This document shows, piece by piece, positions 25,961 through 35,055 of a DNA stretch of 64,000 nt. This DNA is from Stenotrophomonas sp. PS02298. GTDB lineage: Bacteria > Pseudomonadota > Gammaproteobacteria > Xanthomonadales > Xanthomonadaceae. The notes beneath the pieces are model-generated. The model did not search any database and was not told the origin of the DNA. It was given only the letters and a program-made list of their open reading frames with translations. The number at the start of each line of letters is the position of its first letter. Within the stretch, counting starts at the first letter, position 1. The stretch is taken from the NCBI RefSeq assembly GCF_029959445.1, contig NZ_JASCOR010000001.1, positions 1 through 64,000 of the forward strand, written 5' to 3'. A program made the position numbers and the translations under genes.

Positions 25961-27220
25961 TCAGTGGTTCGCGCCGCCGAGCCGGAAGCTGCCGCTCCAG
26001 CGCAGCATCGCGAACAGGCACCACAGCCAGCCCGCCGTGGCGATCAGGCCGCCGACAAGACCAATGTGCTGCATGCCCAGCTGCAGGCTGACCTGGCTGC
26101 CGATCAATGCGCCTGCGCCAATGCCGATGTTGAAGATGCCGGAGAACAAGGCCATCGCCACATCGGTGGCGTCGGAGGCCAGGTTCAACACCTTGGACTG
26201 CATCGACAGCGCGAAGCTGATCATCGCCACACCCCACACCGAAGCCAGCGCATACAGCAGCCAGCTGCTGTGCAGGCCGGTGCGCAGCAGCAACAGGCTG
26301 GCAGCCAGGGTGCCGATCGCGCCCAGCAGGAAACCACGCGGCCAGCGCAGGCCATAGCGCGAGAACAGCACGCTGCCGATGAAACCCATGCCGCCGAACA
26401 GCAGCAGCACCAGCGTGGTCACGTGTGCATCGAAGCCGCCGATCTTCTGCACGAACGGTTCGATGTAGCTGTAACCGGTGAACTGGGCGGACACCACCAC
26501 CATCACCAGCAGGTACAAGGCCATCAGGGCAGGCCTACGCAATAGCAGCGGGATGCTGCTGGCCGAGCCGCTGTTCTGGCTGGGCAGGACCGGCAGCAGC
26601 CGTGCCAGCACCAGCATCACCAGCAATGCGACGCCACCGATGGCCATGAAGGTGATGCGCCAGCCCAGCAACTCACCGACGATGCGACCCAGCGGAATGC
26701 CCAGCACCATCGCCACCGAAGTGCCGGTTGCGAGCAGGCCGAGGGCCTGCGGGCGCTTGTCCTGCGGCGCCACGCGCACCGCCAGCGAGGCAGTGATCGA
26801 CCAGAACACCGCATGCGCCAGCGCAATGCCAACGCGGCTGACCATCAGCACCGGGTAGCTCCAGGCCACGCCGGACAGCACATGGCTGGCGATGAACAAT
26901 GCGAACACGCCCAGCAGCAGCTTGCGGCGGTCCATGCTGCGGGTCAGCAGCATGCATGGCAGCGAGGTCAGTGCGACTACCCAGGCGTAGATGGTCAGCA
27001 TCAGCCCGACATGCTCGATCGGCTTGCCGAAGTCGGCACCGATGTCGCTGAGCAGGCCGACCGGAACGAACTCGCTGGTATTGAAGATGAAGGCTGCCAG
27101 GGCCAAGGCGATGACGTTGAGCCAGCGTTGGCGGTCGGAACGCTGGTCGTGGCGTTCGGCAACGGCAAAAGCGTCGCCTGCCTGCGGGGCAGGGCATGAG
27201 GTATCGGGAGAGGCGGACAT
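25961..27220 (-). CDS. MFS sugar-efflux-type transporter (SotB/AraJ-like)
   Basis: 419 residues with 12 predicted membrane helices after a hydrophilic 30-residue N-terminus. Helix 1 ([21 protein letters not shown]) and loop MDRRKLLLG are typical of the drug:H+ antiporter-1 branch containing SotB and AraJ, which export arabinose or other sugars and small toxicants. The inter-helix motif [20 protein letters not shown] is conserved. The substrate is not predictable from sequence. It is followed on the same strand by the GNAT gene. Confidence 0.82.
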   Translation of the reverse strand: MSASPDTSCPAPQAGDAFAVAERHDQRSDRQRWLNVIALALAAFIFNTSEFVPVGLLSDIGADFGKPIEHVGLMLTIYAWVVALTSLPCMLLTRSMDRRKLLLGVFALFIASHVLSGVAWSYPVLMVSRVGIALAHAVFWSITASLAVRVAPQDKRPQALGLLATGTSVAMVLGIPLGRIVGELLGWRITFMAIGGVALLVMLVLARLLPVLPSQNSGSASSIPLLLRRPALMALYLLVMVVVSAQFTGYSYIEPFVQKIGGFDAHVTTLVLLLFGGMGFIGSVLFSRYGLRWPRGFLLGAIGTLAASLLLLRTGLHSSWLLYALASVWGVAMISFALSMQSKVLNLASDATDVAMALFSGIFNIGIGAGALIGSQVSLQLGMQHIGLVGGLIATAGWLWCLFAMLRWSGSFRLGGANH

Positions 27221-27316
27221 TGCGTGCGGGCTTGCGACCGGGCCGGTCGCTCAATGACGGCAATTTTCGCACGGCTGACATGGACGCGAGCGGAACGCTG
27301 TGGGCCGGAGCCAGGC

Positions 27317-27337
27317 AATCCCCGCTTTGGCGGGGAT
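27317..27337. repeat. Half copy of the GTCATCCCCGCG repeat family
   Basis: AATCCCCGCTTTGGCGGGGA forms a perfect small hairpin upstream of the MFS gene. It is related to the diverged pair at 25218-25305. Confidence 0.5.
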
Positions 27338-27382
27338 CACGGACCCAATGTTCGGGTGTTGTTTGCTGCTGTTCGGGCTTCC

Positions 27383-27964
27383 TCAGCCGTCTCCCTGCAC
27401 GCTGATCGTGCCGGCGTCGCCACCACGCCAACGGCGCAGGCCGCGCTGGAAGAACAGGCTGTTGGGAATCTGCATCAAGGTGCCATCGACCGGGCCACCG
27501 ACCTCATGCAAGGTGGTGTAGATCAGGTTGATATCGGTGACCACGCCCTTCAGGCCGGGTTTTTCGCCGTTCTCCAGCAACTCGATCTGGTCACCCAGGC
27601 GGAACGGCCGGGTGGTGAAGATCAGGAAGGTGCAGAAGATGTTGGACAGCACGCTCCAGGCGGCGAAGAACGCCACCGCGCCGACCGCGGCAAAACCTGT
27701 GAAGGCCGTCCACAGCACGCTGGCCTGTACGTGCAGGGCCTGCAGGATGGCGACCAGGGCCACCGTGCCGATGACGAAATTGGACAGCCGCCGGATCGCC
27801 ATCTCGATCTGCGCCGGCAGCGTGTAATGGCGCCCAAGCCGGGCCAGCAGGCGCCGGGTCAGCAGGCGCAGCAGCCAGGCCACGACCAGGATCAGCAGGA
27901 TGCTCAGGCCGGTGTTGATGGGTTCAATCCATTGCTGCATCGAGGCGGGGAGGTAGTGCTTCAT
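27383..27964 (-). CDS. Small-conductance mechanosensitive channel family protein
   Basis: 193 residues, short for MscS. Membrane helices lie at about 18-37, 60-80 and 85-110; the last, pore-lining helix has the Gly/Ala pattern AVGAVAFFAAWSVLSNIF. It is followed by the start of the cytoplasmic beta domain (RPFRLGDQIEL...GVVTDINLIYTTLH...MQIPNSLFF). The C-terminal alpha/beta part of full MscS is missing, as in other short YbdG-like members. It should gate on membrane tension. It lies 19 bp downstream of the NPP gene, so co-transcription is likely. Confidence 0.83.
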   Translation of the reverse strand: MKHYLPASMQQWIEPINTGLSILLILVVAWLLRLLTRRLLARLGRHYTLPAQIEMAIRRLSNFVIGTVALVAILQALHVQASVLWTAFTGFAAVGAVAFFAAWSVLSNIFCTFLIFTTRPFRLGDQIELLENGEKPGLKGVVTDINLIYTTLHEVGGPVDGTLMQIPNSLFFQRGLRRWRGGDAGTISVQGDG

Positions 27965-27983
27965 GCGGATTCCTTGCGGTGCG

Positions 27984-29249
27984 TCAGTGCTTCAGCGCGG
28001 CGTCGGTATGGCGGGGATTGCCGTCATTGCGGGCCGGGGTGATGTTCAACAGGCGGGCCAGCAATGGATAGACGTCGACATTGTCGATGGGGGCGATGGT
28101 CACGCCTGGCGCGAAGGCTGGCCCATAACCGATGAATGGGGAATACATGTCCGGCAGGGCATTGTCGTAGCCATGCTCACCCAGTAGCTCGTGGCCTTTG
28201 CGCTTTTCGGCCTGGCGAGTGGTGACCTGCCATCCAAGCTCGGCGGTGCAGATGTAGGCGGGCACGCGGCGGTGGTGGCCATACTCGAAGCGCGCCGGGA
28301 TCTGCTCACGGGTCATGCACTGGATATGCGGGTGGCTGCCGGCCAGCAGTTGCCTAGCGGCCATCTCGCCGCCGGGCAGGACGTTGAACGAGGCGTAGGC
28401 GCCGGTCCAGCCAAAATCCAGCTTGCTTACATCGACGATGTCATCCAGGAAGATCTGCTTGGCTGGGCTGGTAGCGGTCATGCCGTGGTCGGAGGTGACC
28501 ACGATGTTGACCTGCTGCTGCAGGCCCTGCGCACGGATACCCGCCAACAGCTCGCCAATCGCGCTGTCCACTTCGCCCAAGGAATTGTTCAGTTCGGCGG
28601 AATCCGGGCCGTAGCGATGGCCTTGCGTGTCGACCTTGTCGAAGTACAGGGTGATGAAATGGGGGCGTTGCGCGGCAGGCAGTGCCAACCATTCCAGTAC
28701 CTGCTGCACGCGCTGCTGCGAGCTCACCTTGATGTCGAACGGCCGCCAGAACTCGGGACGTGCGCCATGCACCGGCGCTTCCGAGCCGACCCAGAACATC
28801 GCCGCGGCGCGTCCACCCTGTTCGCGCACGCTGGTCCACAGCGGCTTGCCGTCGTCCCACCAGCGCTCGTCGCGGACCGTGGCCGGGTCGAACATGCTGA
28901 AGCGCACGTCGGGAATGGCCGGGTCGGTCATGAAGTTGGCGATGACGCCATGGTGGTCCGGGCGCAGGCCGGTGATCAGTGTGTAGTGATTGGGGAAGGT
29001 GATCGAGGGATACGACGGGCGCATGTATTCGGCGCGTGCGCCAGTGGCCACCATCGTGCTCAGCGTCGGGGTCAGGCCACGCTCCAGATAGTCATTGCGG
29101 AAGCCATCGATGGAAATCAGGATCACCGGGGCCAGCGCCTGCTCCGGCATGCGGGCCGCGGCTGACGGGGTATCGATGGGGGCGGGAGCGCTGGTGCAAC
29201 CGGCCAAGGCGAGGGCGGCGCAAAGCAGGATAGCGGGGATACGCAACAT
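27984..29249 (-). CDS. Nucleotide pyrophosphatase/phosphodiesterase (NPP) lipoprotein
   Basis: 421 residues from the ATG at 29249. The signal LLCAALALAGC gives Cys18 as the lipid anchor. The alkaline-phosphatase-superfamily NPP site is complete: Asp48 (ISIDG), nucleophile Thr84 (PSITFPNH), Asp207 and His211 (DKVDTQGH), Asp254 and His255 (SDHGM) and a His in GEHGYDN. This matches the Xanthomonas NPP enzyme that cleaves nucleotide phosphodiesters such as ATP to AMP and pyrophosphate. Location is periplasmic or outer-membrane facing. It is divergent from the ECF sigma operon, whose first start lies 131 bp away. Confidence 0.9.
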   Translation of the reverse strand: MLRIPAILLCAALALAGCTSAPAPIDTPSAAARMPEQALAPVILISIDGFRNDYLERGLTPTLSTMVATGARAEYMRPSYPSITFPNHYTLITGLRPDHHGVIANFMTDPAIPDVRFSMFDPATVRDERWWDDGKPLWTSVREQGGRAAAMFWVGSEAPVHGARPEFWRPFDIKVSSQQRVQQVLEWLALPAAQRPHFITLYFDKVDTQGHRYGPDSAELNNSLGEVDSAIGELLAGIRAQGLQQQVNIVVTSDHGMTATSPAKQIFLDDIVDVSKLDFGWTGAYASFNVLPGGEMAARQLLAGSHPHIQCMTREQIPARFEYGHHRRVPAYICTAELGWQVTTRQAEKRKGHELLGEHGYDNALPDMYSPFIGYGPAFAPGVTIAPIDNVDVYPLLARLLNITPARNDGNPRHTDAALKH

Positions 29250-29380
29250 GGGATCGCAACGGTTTGACGAGCGCCGATTGTCGGCCAGGGCGGCCATTGC
29301 TGCCAGTCGCTGCGCTGCTGTGGGCCGCTTCGGCAAAGAATCGCGTCGGCTTTAAACCTTTTTGCTGCCCGCCGCATCCA

Positions 29381-29959
29381 ATGGGTATGCTCAACGCCAC
29401 CGTGACCGCCACCGCCCCCTCATCGCCCGTCGTCGACGACGCCGTGCTGGCCCGTGCCGCCGCGGATGGCGACACCCGCGCCTATGAACGGATCTACCGG
29501 CGCCACGCGCCGCGGCTGTATGCCTTGCTGTGGCGCTTGTGCGGCGGCAACGCGGCGCGTGCCGAGGATGTGCTGCAGGAGACCTTCATCCAGGCTTGGC
29601 GCAAGCTGCCGCAGTTCCGCTTCGAGAGCGCCTTGGCCACGTGGTTGCATCGCCTGGCCGTGAACACGGCGCTGATGGAGCTGCGCGCGACAACGTTCGA
29701 ATCGCTGGATATAGGCGAATCCGGGATGGATCTATTGGCCGAAATGGCTGACACCCCCCGTTGCCACGCCACCGGCATGGACCTGGAACGTGCGTTGTTG
29801 ACCTTGCCGCCACGCGCCCGCGCGGTGCTGGTGCTGCATGACATTGAAGGCTGGAAACACCAGGAAATCGCCGTGGAACTGCAGATGGCTGTCGGCAGTT
29901 CCAAGGCCCAGTTGCATCGTGCACGCAGTTTGTTGCGCACGCGGCTTGGAGACGCATGA
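29381..29959 (+). CDS. ECF sigma factor (RpoE-like)
   Basis: 192 residues from ATG 29381 (ATG 29387 is equally possible; the frame extends upstream without family content). Region 2 (YERIYRRHAPRLYALLWRLCGG...AEDVLQETFIQAWRKLPQFR) and region 4 (LPPRARAVLVLHDIEGWKHQEIAVELQMAVGSSKAQLHRARSLLR) are both complete. It overlaps the next gene by four bases (ATGA), the usual tie to its anti-sigma factor. The promoter recognised is probably its own, but no AAC/CGTC-type motif was confirmed. Confidence 0.9.
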   Translation: MGMLNATVTATAPSSPVVDDAVLARAAADGDTRAYERIYRRHAPRLYALLWRLCGGNAARAEDVLQETFIQAWRKLPQFRFESALATWLHRLAVNTALMELRATTFESLDIGESGMDLLAEMADTPRCHATGMDLERALLTLPPRARAVLVLHDIEGWKHQEIAVELQMAVGSSKAQLHRARSLLRTRLGDA

Positions 29960-30510
29960 TGAGTCACTACGAAAACGATCACGATGATGCATTGGCGCAG
30001 CGCTTGCGTGGACTGCCAGGCGAGCGGGTGCCGCCTGCCGCGGTGTGGCAGCGCATCGCCGCGGAACTGGAGCAGGGCCCGCGTGCCGAGCCGACAGTTG
30101 CCGCTCCCGCCATATCAGTGAACGCGGTGCCGGTGCGGCGCAGAGCACATCGTCACTGGCCACGTTATGCCGCTGCTGCGGTGGTTGTTGCGCTGGTTGG
30201 CGTGGCCAGCATGCTGTTGTTGCCGCAGCAGCCTGCGGCATCCGTCGCCGTCGAGGAATCGTCATTGCAGCATCAGGCCAACACCATCACCTACCAGTAC
30301 CGGCAGGCGATGGCGACGATTCCGCAGGACGAGGTTGCCGCCGAGCTGCAGCCGGCGCTGCGTGAACTGGATGAAAGCGCGGGCAGCATCCGCAGCGCCA
30401 TCGCGCAGAGCCCCGACGCCGATTTTCTACTTGGACAGTTGCAGCGCACCTACGCGCTGCGGCTTGAACTCACCCGCAAGGGCGTCAACCCGACCGGACT
30501 TTCGACTTGA
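29956..30510 (+). CDS. Membrane anti-sigma factor
   Basis: 184 residues. A cytoplasmic N-terminal part (about 1-65, LAQRLRGLPGERVPPAAVWQRIAAELE) should hold the sigma factor. One membrane helix at about 72-90 (YAAAAVVVALVGVASMLLL) and a 95-residue periplasmic helical tail follow. There is no zinc HxxxCxxC motif, so it is not a ZAS type. Position directly after an ECF sigma gene with a 4-base overlap supports the role. The signal it senses is unknown, presumably envelope stress. Confidence 0.75.
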   Translation: MMSHYENDHDDALAQRLRGLPGERVPPAAVWQRIAAELEQGPRAEPTVAAPAISVNAVPVRRRAHRHWPRYAAAAVVVALVGVASMLLLPQQPAASVAVEESSLQHQANTITYQYRQAMATIPQDEVAAELQPALRELDESAGSIRSAIAQSPDADFLLGQLQRTYALRLELTRKGVNPTGLST

Positions 30511-30521
30511 AGGAGCACCCG

Positions 30522-31412
30522 ATGAAAGCTTGCATGCGCCATCTGATCGCCACCGCACTGCTGTTGGCCCCATTGACCAGCGCATTCGCGCAGACCGCGG
30601 TCAATCGCAACCTGCCCTTGTCCAGCGGCGGCCGCGTGGAACTGAGCAATGTGGCCGGCTCGGTCACCGTGCGTGGCTGGGACCGCAACGAAGTACAGCT
30701 GACCGGCTCGCTCGGCGAGGGCCAGCGGCTTGACGTCGAAAGCAGCGCCAATCGCGTGGCGTTGAAGGTGGTCTACCCGCAGAACAGCCGCAGCAGTCGT
30801 GGTGCGGTGCTGGAGCTGCGGGTGCCGCGCGCTGCGCAGTTGCAGACCAGTACCGTCAGTGCGGGCGTGGATGTGGCTGATGTTGACCTGCGTCGCCTGC
30901 AGAGCAGTACCGTCAGCGGCAGCATCACTGCCAATGGACGCGCTGGTGAGGCGGAATTGACCACGGTCAGCGGCGCGATCCGCTCGCAGTTGCAGACCTC
31001 GCGGCTGGAGACCCGGACGGTCAGCGGTGGCATCAATGCGGCCGGTGGCAGTGGCGGTGAGGTCTCGGCCAACAGCGTGTCTGGCGGCATCACCCTGGAC
31101 CTGGCCAAGGTGCAGCGGCTCAGCGCCGAGTCGGTATCCGGCAGCCTTGGCGTCCGCAGTGCGGGCCTGCAGCCGGGTGGCCGGGTCAATCTGGAGACGG
31201 TGAGTGGCTCGGTTTCACTGAGCCTGCCGGCCAGCACGTCGGCGCAGCTGAAGGTCAGCACCTTCAGCGGCAGCATCCGCTCCGACGTCGGCCAGGTGCA
31301 GACCCCGCGCTATGGGCCGGGCAAGAACCTGGATGCACGGATTGGCGGTGGCGATGGCGATATCTCCATCCAGTCGCATTCCGGCGGCGTGCGGGTGAGT
31401 CTGGATCGTTGA
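30522..31412 (+). CDS. Secreted DUF4097 beta-repeat protein
   Basis: 296 residues from the ATG at 30522 (GGAGCACCCG just upstream). A Sec signal ends at TSAFAQ. The mature chain is a run of about 15-20-residue beta strands with recurring TVSG/SVSG (TVSGSIT, TVSGAIRS, TVSGGIN, SVSGGIT, SVSGSLG, TVSGSVS, TFSGSIRS), a right-handed beta-solenoid of the DUF4097 type. It lies 11 bases after the anti-sigma gene in the same operon and is likely an envelope output or sensor of that regulon. Function unknown. Confidence 0.83.
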   Translation: MKACMRHLIATALLLAPLTSAFAQTAVNRNLPLSSGGRVELSNVAGSVTVRGWDRNEVQLTGSLGEGQRLDVESSANRVALKVVYPQNSRSSRGAVLELRVPRAAQLQTSTVSAGVDVADVDLRRLQSSTVSGSITANGRAGEAELTTVSGAIRSQLQTSRLETRTVSGGINAAGGSGGEVSANSVSGGITLDLAKVQRLSAESVSGSLGVRSAGLQPGGRVNLETVSGSVSLSLPASTSAQLKVSTFSGSIRSDVGQVQTPRYGPGKNLDARIGGGDGDISIQSHSGGVRVSLDR

Positions 31413-31416
31413 TTCA

Positions 31417-31614
31417 CTCCCTCCCTGTGTCATGGGCAGGGGGAGGGCTGGGGAGGTAAGGCTTCTACTCCCTCCCTTTTGCGCAGCAAAGGGGAGTGCT
31501 GGGGAGGGGTAATGCTTCTGCCCCCTCCCTTTTTCACAGCAAAGGGGAGGGTTGGGGAGGGGTAGTACTTTAGGGCTTCTGGATCCCCAGCCTCACGGCT
31601 TACGCCGCTCCTAC
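31417..31614. repeat. Three G/C-skewed direct repeats plus a REP half
   Basis: Three diverged copies of CTCCCTCCCTTTTGCGCAGC followed by AAAGGGGAGGG start near 31417, 31468 and 31523, about 52-55 bases apart. Each can fold into a C-tract/G-tract hairpin. A REP half ending GCCGCTCCTAC follows at 31590-31614 and contains the stop codon of the Hsp70 gene. This fills the gap between the DUF4097 and Hsp70 genes. Confidence 0.75.
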
Positions 31615-32987
31615 AGACCTGCAGCAGCGCCACTCGTTGTTGCTGCCAACGCCAAGCCCTGCACCACACCAAACGACGGGTCGCCGTGCACCAGCTTGGC
31701 AGTCGGGAAGGCGGCGGCTGCGGCCTGCTGGATGTAACCGGCGCGCGACATGCCGCCGGTCAGGAACACCGCCGCCGGGTCGTGGCCGATATCGGCACGT
31801 ACCTGCTGCAACAGCACTTCCAGCTCGCCAAGATAGCCGCCGGCAGCCGTGGTCAGATGTGGTGCATCGATGTCCACCGACAGTCCTGCCTCGATGAAGT
31901 CCAGCATGCTGTGGTGGCTGGGCTGGCTGCTCAAGGCGATCTTGCAGTGTTCCACCGCGCGGTACAGACGTGCGGTATTGCCGGTGTCCTGCAGCGCTTG
32001 CAGGCGCGGGCCAAATGGAAGTTCCACCGCGTCGTAGTTGTGCTGGCGGAAATCACGCTGGCGGGTCATGTCCTGCACCATCGCGGCCTCCACATAGTGG
32101 TGTGCGGGCACGCGGGTGATGCCGCGGCCGAACAGCGGCATGTAGCCGGCCAAGCTCAGCGCCAGATCGATATCGGTACCGCCACGGGCGATACCCCAGG
32201 CGCGATGGATCTGCGGCGCCGCGTTGCCACCAACGCTGGCATGGGCGATATCGGTGGTACCGCCGCCGACGTCGACGATCACTGCTTCGTGGCGGTCAGT
32301 GCTGACTGCGTGGTAGTGCATGGCCGCAGCAGCGGGTTCTTCGAGGAAATCCACTTCGTCGAAGCCTGCGGCCATTGCAGCGCTGCGCAGGATATCCAGG
32401 GCCTGGTCATTGCCGGCTGCGCCGATCGAACTGCGGAACTGCACCGGCCGGCCGAGCAGGGCGCTGCGCACGTTGCTTTGCAGCTGGCGCGAGGCGGTCA
32501 GGCGGATGTGCTCGAGGATGTGCGTGGCGATGCCGGTGATGGTCTGCTTGGCGCGCGGATGCAGGTTGTAGCCCAGCATCGACTTGGGGCTCTGCACCAG
32601 GTTGCCTTCGTTCTCCTCGAAATAGGCTTCCAGTGCCTCGTCGCCATAGACCGCGTTCTGCAGCAGGGTGGTGGAGCTGCGCGGTTCGCGGATGCGTTCT
32701 TCCATCCACTGCCGGCGCACGACGCGGATGGCGTCGCTGCGCAGCTGCTCATGGCTGCGGGTGTTGCCGACCGCGCGGGCATCACGGCGGCCGGACTCGA
32801 TCAGGTCATCGACCTGCGCTTCCAGTGCCGGGGTCAGTTCAAAGTCGTTGGGGTCGCGCATCACCTCGGGGAAGTACACCGTGGTGCGGAACTGCTGGGC
32901 CTCACCAAAGCTGACCGGGACCACCTTGCCGTCGATATGGGCGGCGGCGGCCGAGTTGCTGGTGCCAAAATCGATGCCGAGTTTCAT
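31611..32987 (-). CDS. yegD: YegD-type Hsp70 family chaperone
   Basis: 458 residues. The Hsp70/actin ATPase domain is complete: MKLGIDFGTSNS (phosphate 1), FLEEPAAAAMHY, VIVDVGGGTTDIAHA (phosphate 2), FLTGGMSRAGYI (adenosine). There is no separate substrate-binding beta domain of DnaK size, which is the hallmark of YegD. It is probably an ATP-dependent chaperone; clients are unknown. The final TAG lies inside a REP element (GTAGGAGC). It is monocistronic, divergent from yjdM. Confidence 0.87.
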   Translation of the reverse strand: MKLGIDFGTSNSAAAAHIDGKVVPVSFGEAQQFRTTVYFPEVMRDPNDFELTPALEAQVDDLIESGRRDARAVGNTRSHEQLRSDAIRVVRRQWMEERIREPRSSTTLLQNAVYGDEALEAYFEENEGNLVQSPKSMLGYNLHPRAKQTITGIATHILEHIRLTASRQLQSNVRSALLGRPVQFRSSIGAAGNDQALDILRSAAMAAGFDEVDFLEEPAAAAMHYHAVSTDRHEAVIVDVGGGTTDIAHASVGGNAAPQIHRAWGIARGGTDIDLALSLAGYMPLFGRGITRVPAHHYVEAAMVQDMTRQRDFRQHNYDAVELPFGPRLQALQDTGNTARLYRAVEHCKIALSSQPSHHSMLDFIEAGLSVDIDAPHLTTAAGGYLGELEVLLQQVRADIGHDPAAVFLTGGMSRAGYIQQAAAAAFPTAKLVHGDPSFGVVQGLALAATTSGAAAGL

Positions 32988-33323
32988 GATGGCTGCGCGT
33001 CTTGCTGCTGAATCGGCCGCGCACTTTACTACGCCGCCGCGCGACTGGCTTCACATGCGGCTTGTGAATGGCTGTTCGCAGGTGCGAGGGCTGCATTACC
33101 ACGAATCGCGTCACGATTTTCCGGCGTGCGCGCCACCTGAATGAAGATGCTCACCGCGCTGCCAGGATGGTCGATCCAGCCCAGCGGGTGGCGAATCGTG
33201 GCTTGCCGCCTGCGGGGATGGGCATGCGCGCGGTCGGGTTCCTGGTACGCGCCCGGTGCTGCCGGGAGCGGCTGTGAGCTGAACGGCTACAATGGATGGT
33301 TAATCAATGTACGGGAGTCCCCC
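32988..33323. promoter_or_regulatory. yegD-yjdM divergent intergenic region
   Basis: 336 bp without a gene. A fair -10 hexamer TACAAT (33288-33293) lies about 30 bases before the yjdM start, without a clear -35. Nothing else is recognisable. Confidence 0.4.
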
Positions 33324-33656
33324 ATGTCTGTTACTTCCTGCCCGCAATGTTCGCTGGAGAACGTCTATGCCGACGGCGCGCTGTGGATCTGCGCCGATTG
33401 CGGCCATGAATGGACCGCCGGTGAAGCGGCCGAATCCACGTTGGTGGTACGCGACAGCAATGGCAATGTGCTGGCGGCTGGCGACACCGTCACCGTGATC
33501 AAGGACCTGAAGGTCAAGGGATCGTCCATCCCACTCAAGCAGGGCACGGTTATCCGCAATATCCGTCTGGTCGAGGACGATGCCGAGCACATCGAGGGCA
33601 ACTCGGAAAAAATCAAGGGTCTGGTGTTGAAGACCTGTTTCCTGCGCAAGGCCTGA
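33324..33656 (+). CDS. yjdM: PhnA/YjdM-family zinc-ribbon protein
   Basis: 110 residues from ATG 33324 with GGGAG upstream; the open frame runs 180 bases further upstream without family content. The N-terminal zinc ribbon has CPQC and CADCGHEW, followed by the conserved PhnA domain (VRDSNGNVLAAGDTVTVIKDLKVKGSS, LKQGTVIRNIRLVEDD, HIEG, GLVLKTCFLRKA). Despite the historical phn name, the E. coli relative is not needed for phosphonate use and its role is unsettled. Confidence 0.9.
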   Translation: MSVTSCPQCSLENVYADGALWICADCGHEWTAGEAAESTLVVRDSNGNVLAAGDTVTVIKDLKVKGSSIPLKQGTVIRNIRLVEDDAEHIEGNSEKIKGLVLKTCFLRKA

Positions 33657-33690
33657 GCCGGCTCGCGTCCCAGCCGCCCGCGGTGTGCGT

Positions 33691-34779
33691 TCAGCGCGCC
33701 GCGTGGCGCGCTTCCAGCCTGCGGATTCCGTCCAGCTTGCTCTGGTAGACCGCCCGCATCGGTTCGCCGCCGAGGTCGCGGGCGCGTTTCATTTCCTTCA
33801 TCGCCAACCGGTTGTTGCCGCCCAGAAAGTAGGCGCGGGCCAGGCCGAAGTGGAATTGATGGGCTTTGCCATATAGCCGTACTGCTTCACGGTAGTAGTG
33901 CGCGGCCAAGGCGTAGTCGCCGTCCCGCTCGGCGCTGGTGCCCTGCATGAACTGGTAGAACGGATCACGCTTGCGTATCTGTTCCAGGCGCGACTGCATC
34001 TGGGCCACGCGGCGGCTGTCGCCCATGCGCTGGTAGAGCTTGGTGGCATTGTGCAGGGCCGGGGCGTGGAAACGGTTGATGGACAGCGCTGTATCCAGGT
34101 CTTTGGCGGCGGCGTCGAGGTCGTCCTCGCGCGACTCAAGTACACCAAGGTTGCTCCACGCCGGTACAAAACGCGGATCCATCCGCAATGCCGCGTCGAA
34201 ATAGGCCCGTGCACCGACGTAATCGTGCGCAGCCAGCTGCTCCGCACCACGGTTGTTGTAGAAATGGGCAAGCGCGCGGCTGTCGCTGATCGGTTGCGGG
34301 CCGCGGCGGTCGTACAGCACGTTGCTGTCCAGATCCAGGGTGGCCTGGCGACCATCAACGCGCATTCCGACATTGACGTGGCCGGCGTTGAAGATCAGGC
34401 CCTGGTCTTCATACCAGGACACCACTTGGCCAACCTCCTGCATGCGCGCTTCCAGGCCAATCTCGCGGGCCAGGGCGACGAACAGCAGGGTGAAGGACAG
34501 GCAATTGGCACGCCGTTGCTGCCAGGTCTGGGCCACAGTGAGGGTGGCCCCGGTGTCGTAAGCCAGACCCAGCCCTTCAGGGCGGAACACCAGCTCAACC
34601 AGTCGTTGCAAGCGCTGCTCCGGGGAGTTGGCTGCCCCGAGTACCCGTTCCTGTAGCAGTGTCCGCACTTCCGGCGGGATCGCCATCACCTGTTCCGGTG
34701 TGGGGGGCGGGGAGGGCGGCGGCGCGGCCAAGGCCACACTGCTGGCGGCGAGCAGGACCAATGCATTCCAACCGATCAT
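33691..34779 (-). CDS. Exported transglutaminase-like and TPR protein
   Basis: 362 residues from MIGWNALV, the start that gives a Sec signal ending SVALAA; the frame extends 123 bases further upstream. A transglutaminase-like domain (about 40-155) carries a Cys93-His134-Asp149/151 set (ANCLSF, AGHVNV, LDLDSN). TPR repeats (about 170-350) follow. Such proteins are periplasmic, perhaps peptidase- or cross-link-acting on envelope proteins. Convergent with yjdM. The catalytic role is inferred. Confidence 0.78.
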   Translation of the reverse strand: MIGWNALVLLAASSVALAAPPPSPPPTPEQVMAIPPEVRTLLQERVLGAANSPEQRLQRLVELVFRPEGLGLAYDTGATLTVAQTWQQRRANCLSFTLLFVALAREIGLEARMQEVGQVVSWYEDQGLIFNAGHVNVGMRVDGRQATLDLDSNVLYDRRGPQPISDSRALAHFYNNRGAEQLAAHDYVGARAYFDAALRMDPRFVPAWSNLGVLESREDDLDAAAKDLDTALSINRFHAPALHNATKLYQRMGDSRRVAQMQSRLEQIRKRDPFYQFMQGTSAERDGDYALAAHYYREAVRLYGKAHQFHFGLARAYFLGGNNRLAMKEMKRARDLGGEPMRAVYQSKLDGIRRLEARHAAR

Positions 34780-34889
34780 GGCGATCACCCGGAGTTTGCT
34801 GCGGCCTGCCCAGTGTAGGCCTGTTGCGGGGGGATGGAAGCAGGCAGGGGACAAATCCACAGCGGGTGTGGACCAGCCCTGTGCAAACA

Positions 34890-34898
34890 TGTGGATAA
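34890..34898. other. Isolated DnaA-box consensus
   Basis: TGTGGATAA is the exact complement of the DnaA box TTATCCACA. A near match (AAATCCACA) lies about 40 bases upstream. It is in the 276-bp divergent gap before thpR. One box and a weak neighbour do not make an origin. Confidence 0.3.
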
Positions 34899-35055
34899 CC
34901 ATTGGCAGCCCTTGTGTGGCTTGGCTCGGCGGGTGGTGGTGAAATTTTCGCCATGGCCGGGCCGCGACCGGCGCGGTCTGCTAGTATCCGCGGCCCAAGA
35001 CAGTAGTGGCCGCCGCAACGGAGCGGGTACGGCAGCCGGCTTTCGATACCAGACC

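Noticed and set aside
31686-33011. 441-codon plus-strand frame opposite the Hsp70 gene
   Set aside because: It is a shadow of the YegD-type gene, whose ATPase motifs are complete on the minus strand.
34860-34900. Replication origin suggested by a DnaA box
   Set aside because: Only one exact box and one weak one, with no dnaA, dnaN or AT-rich unwinding region nearby.
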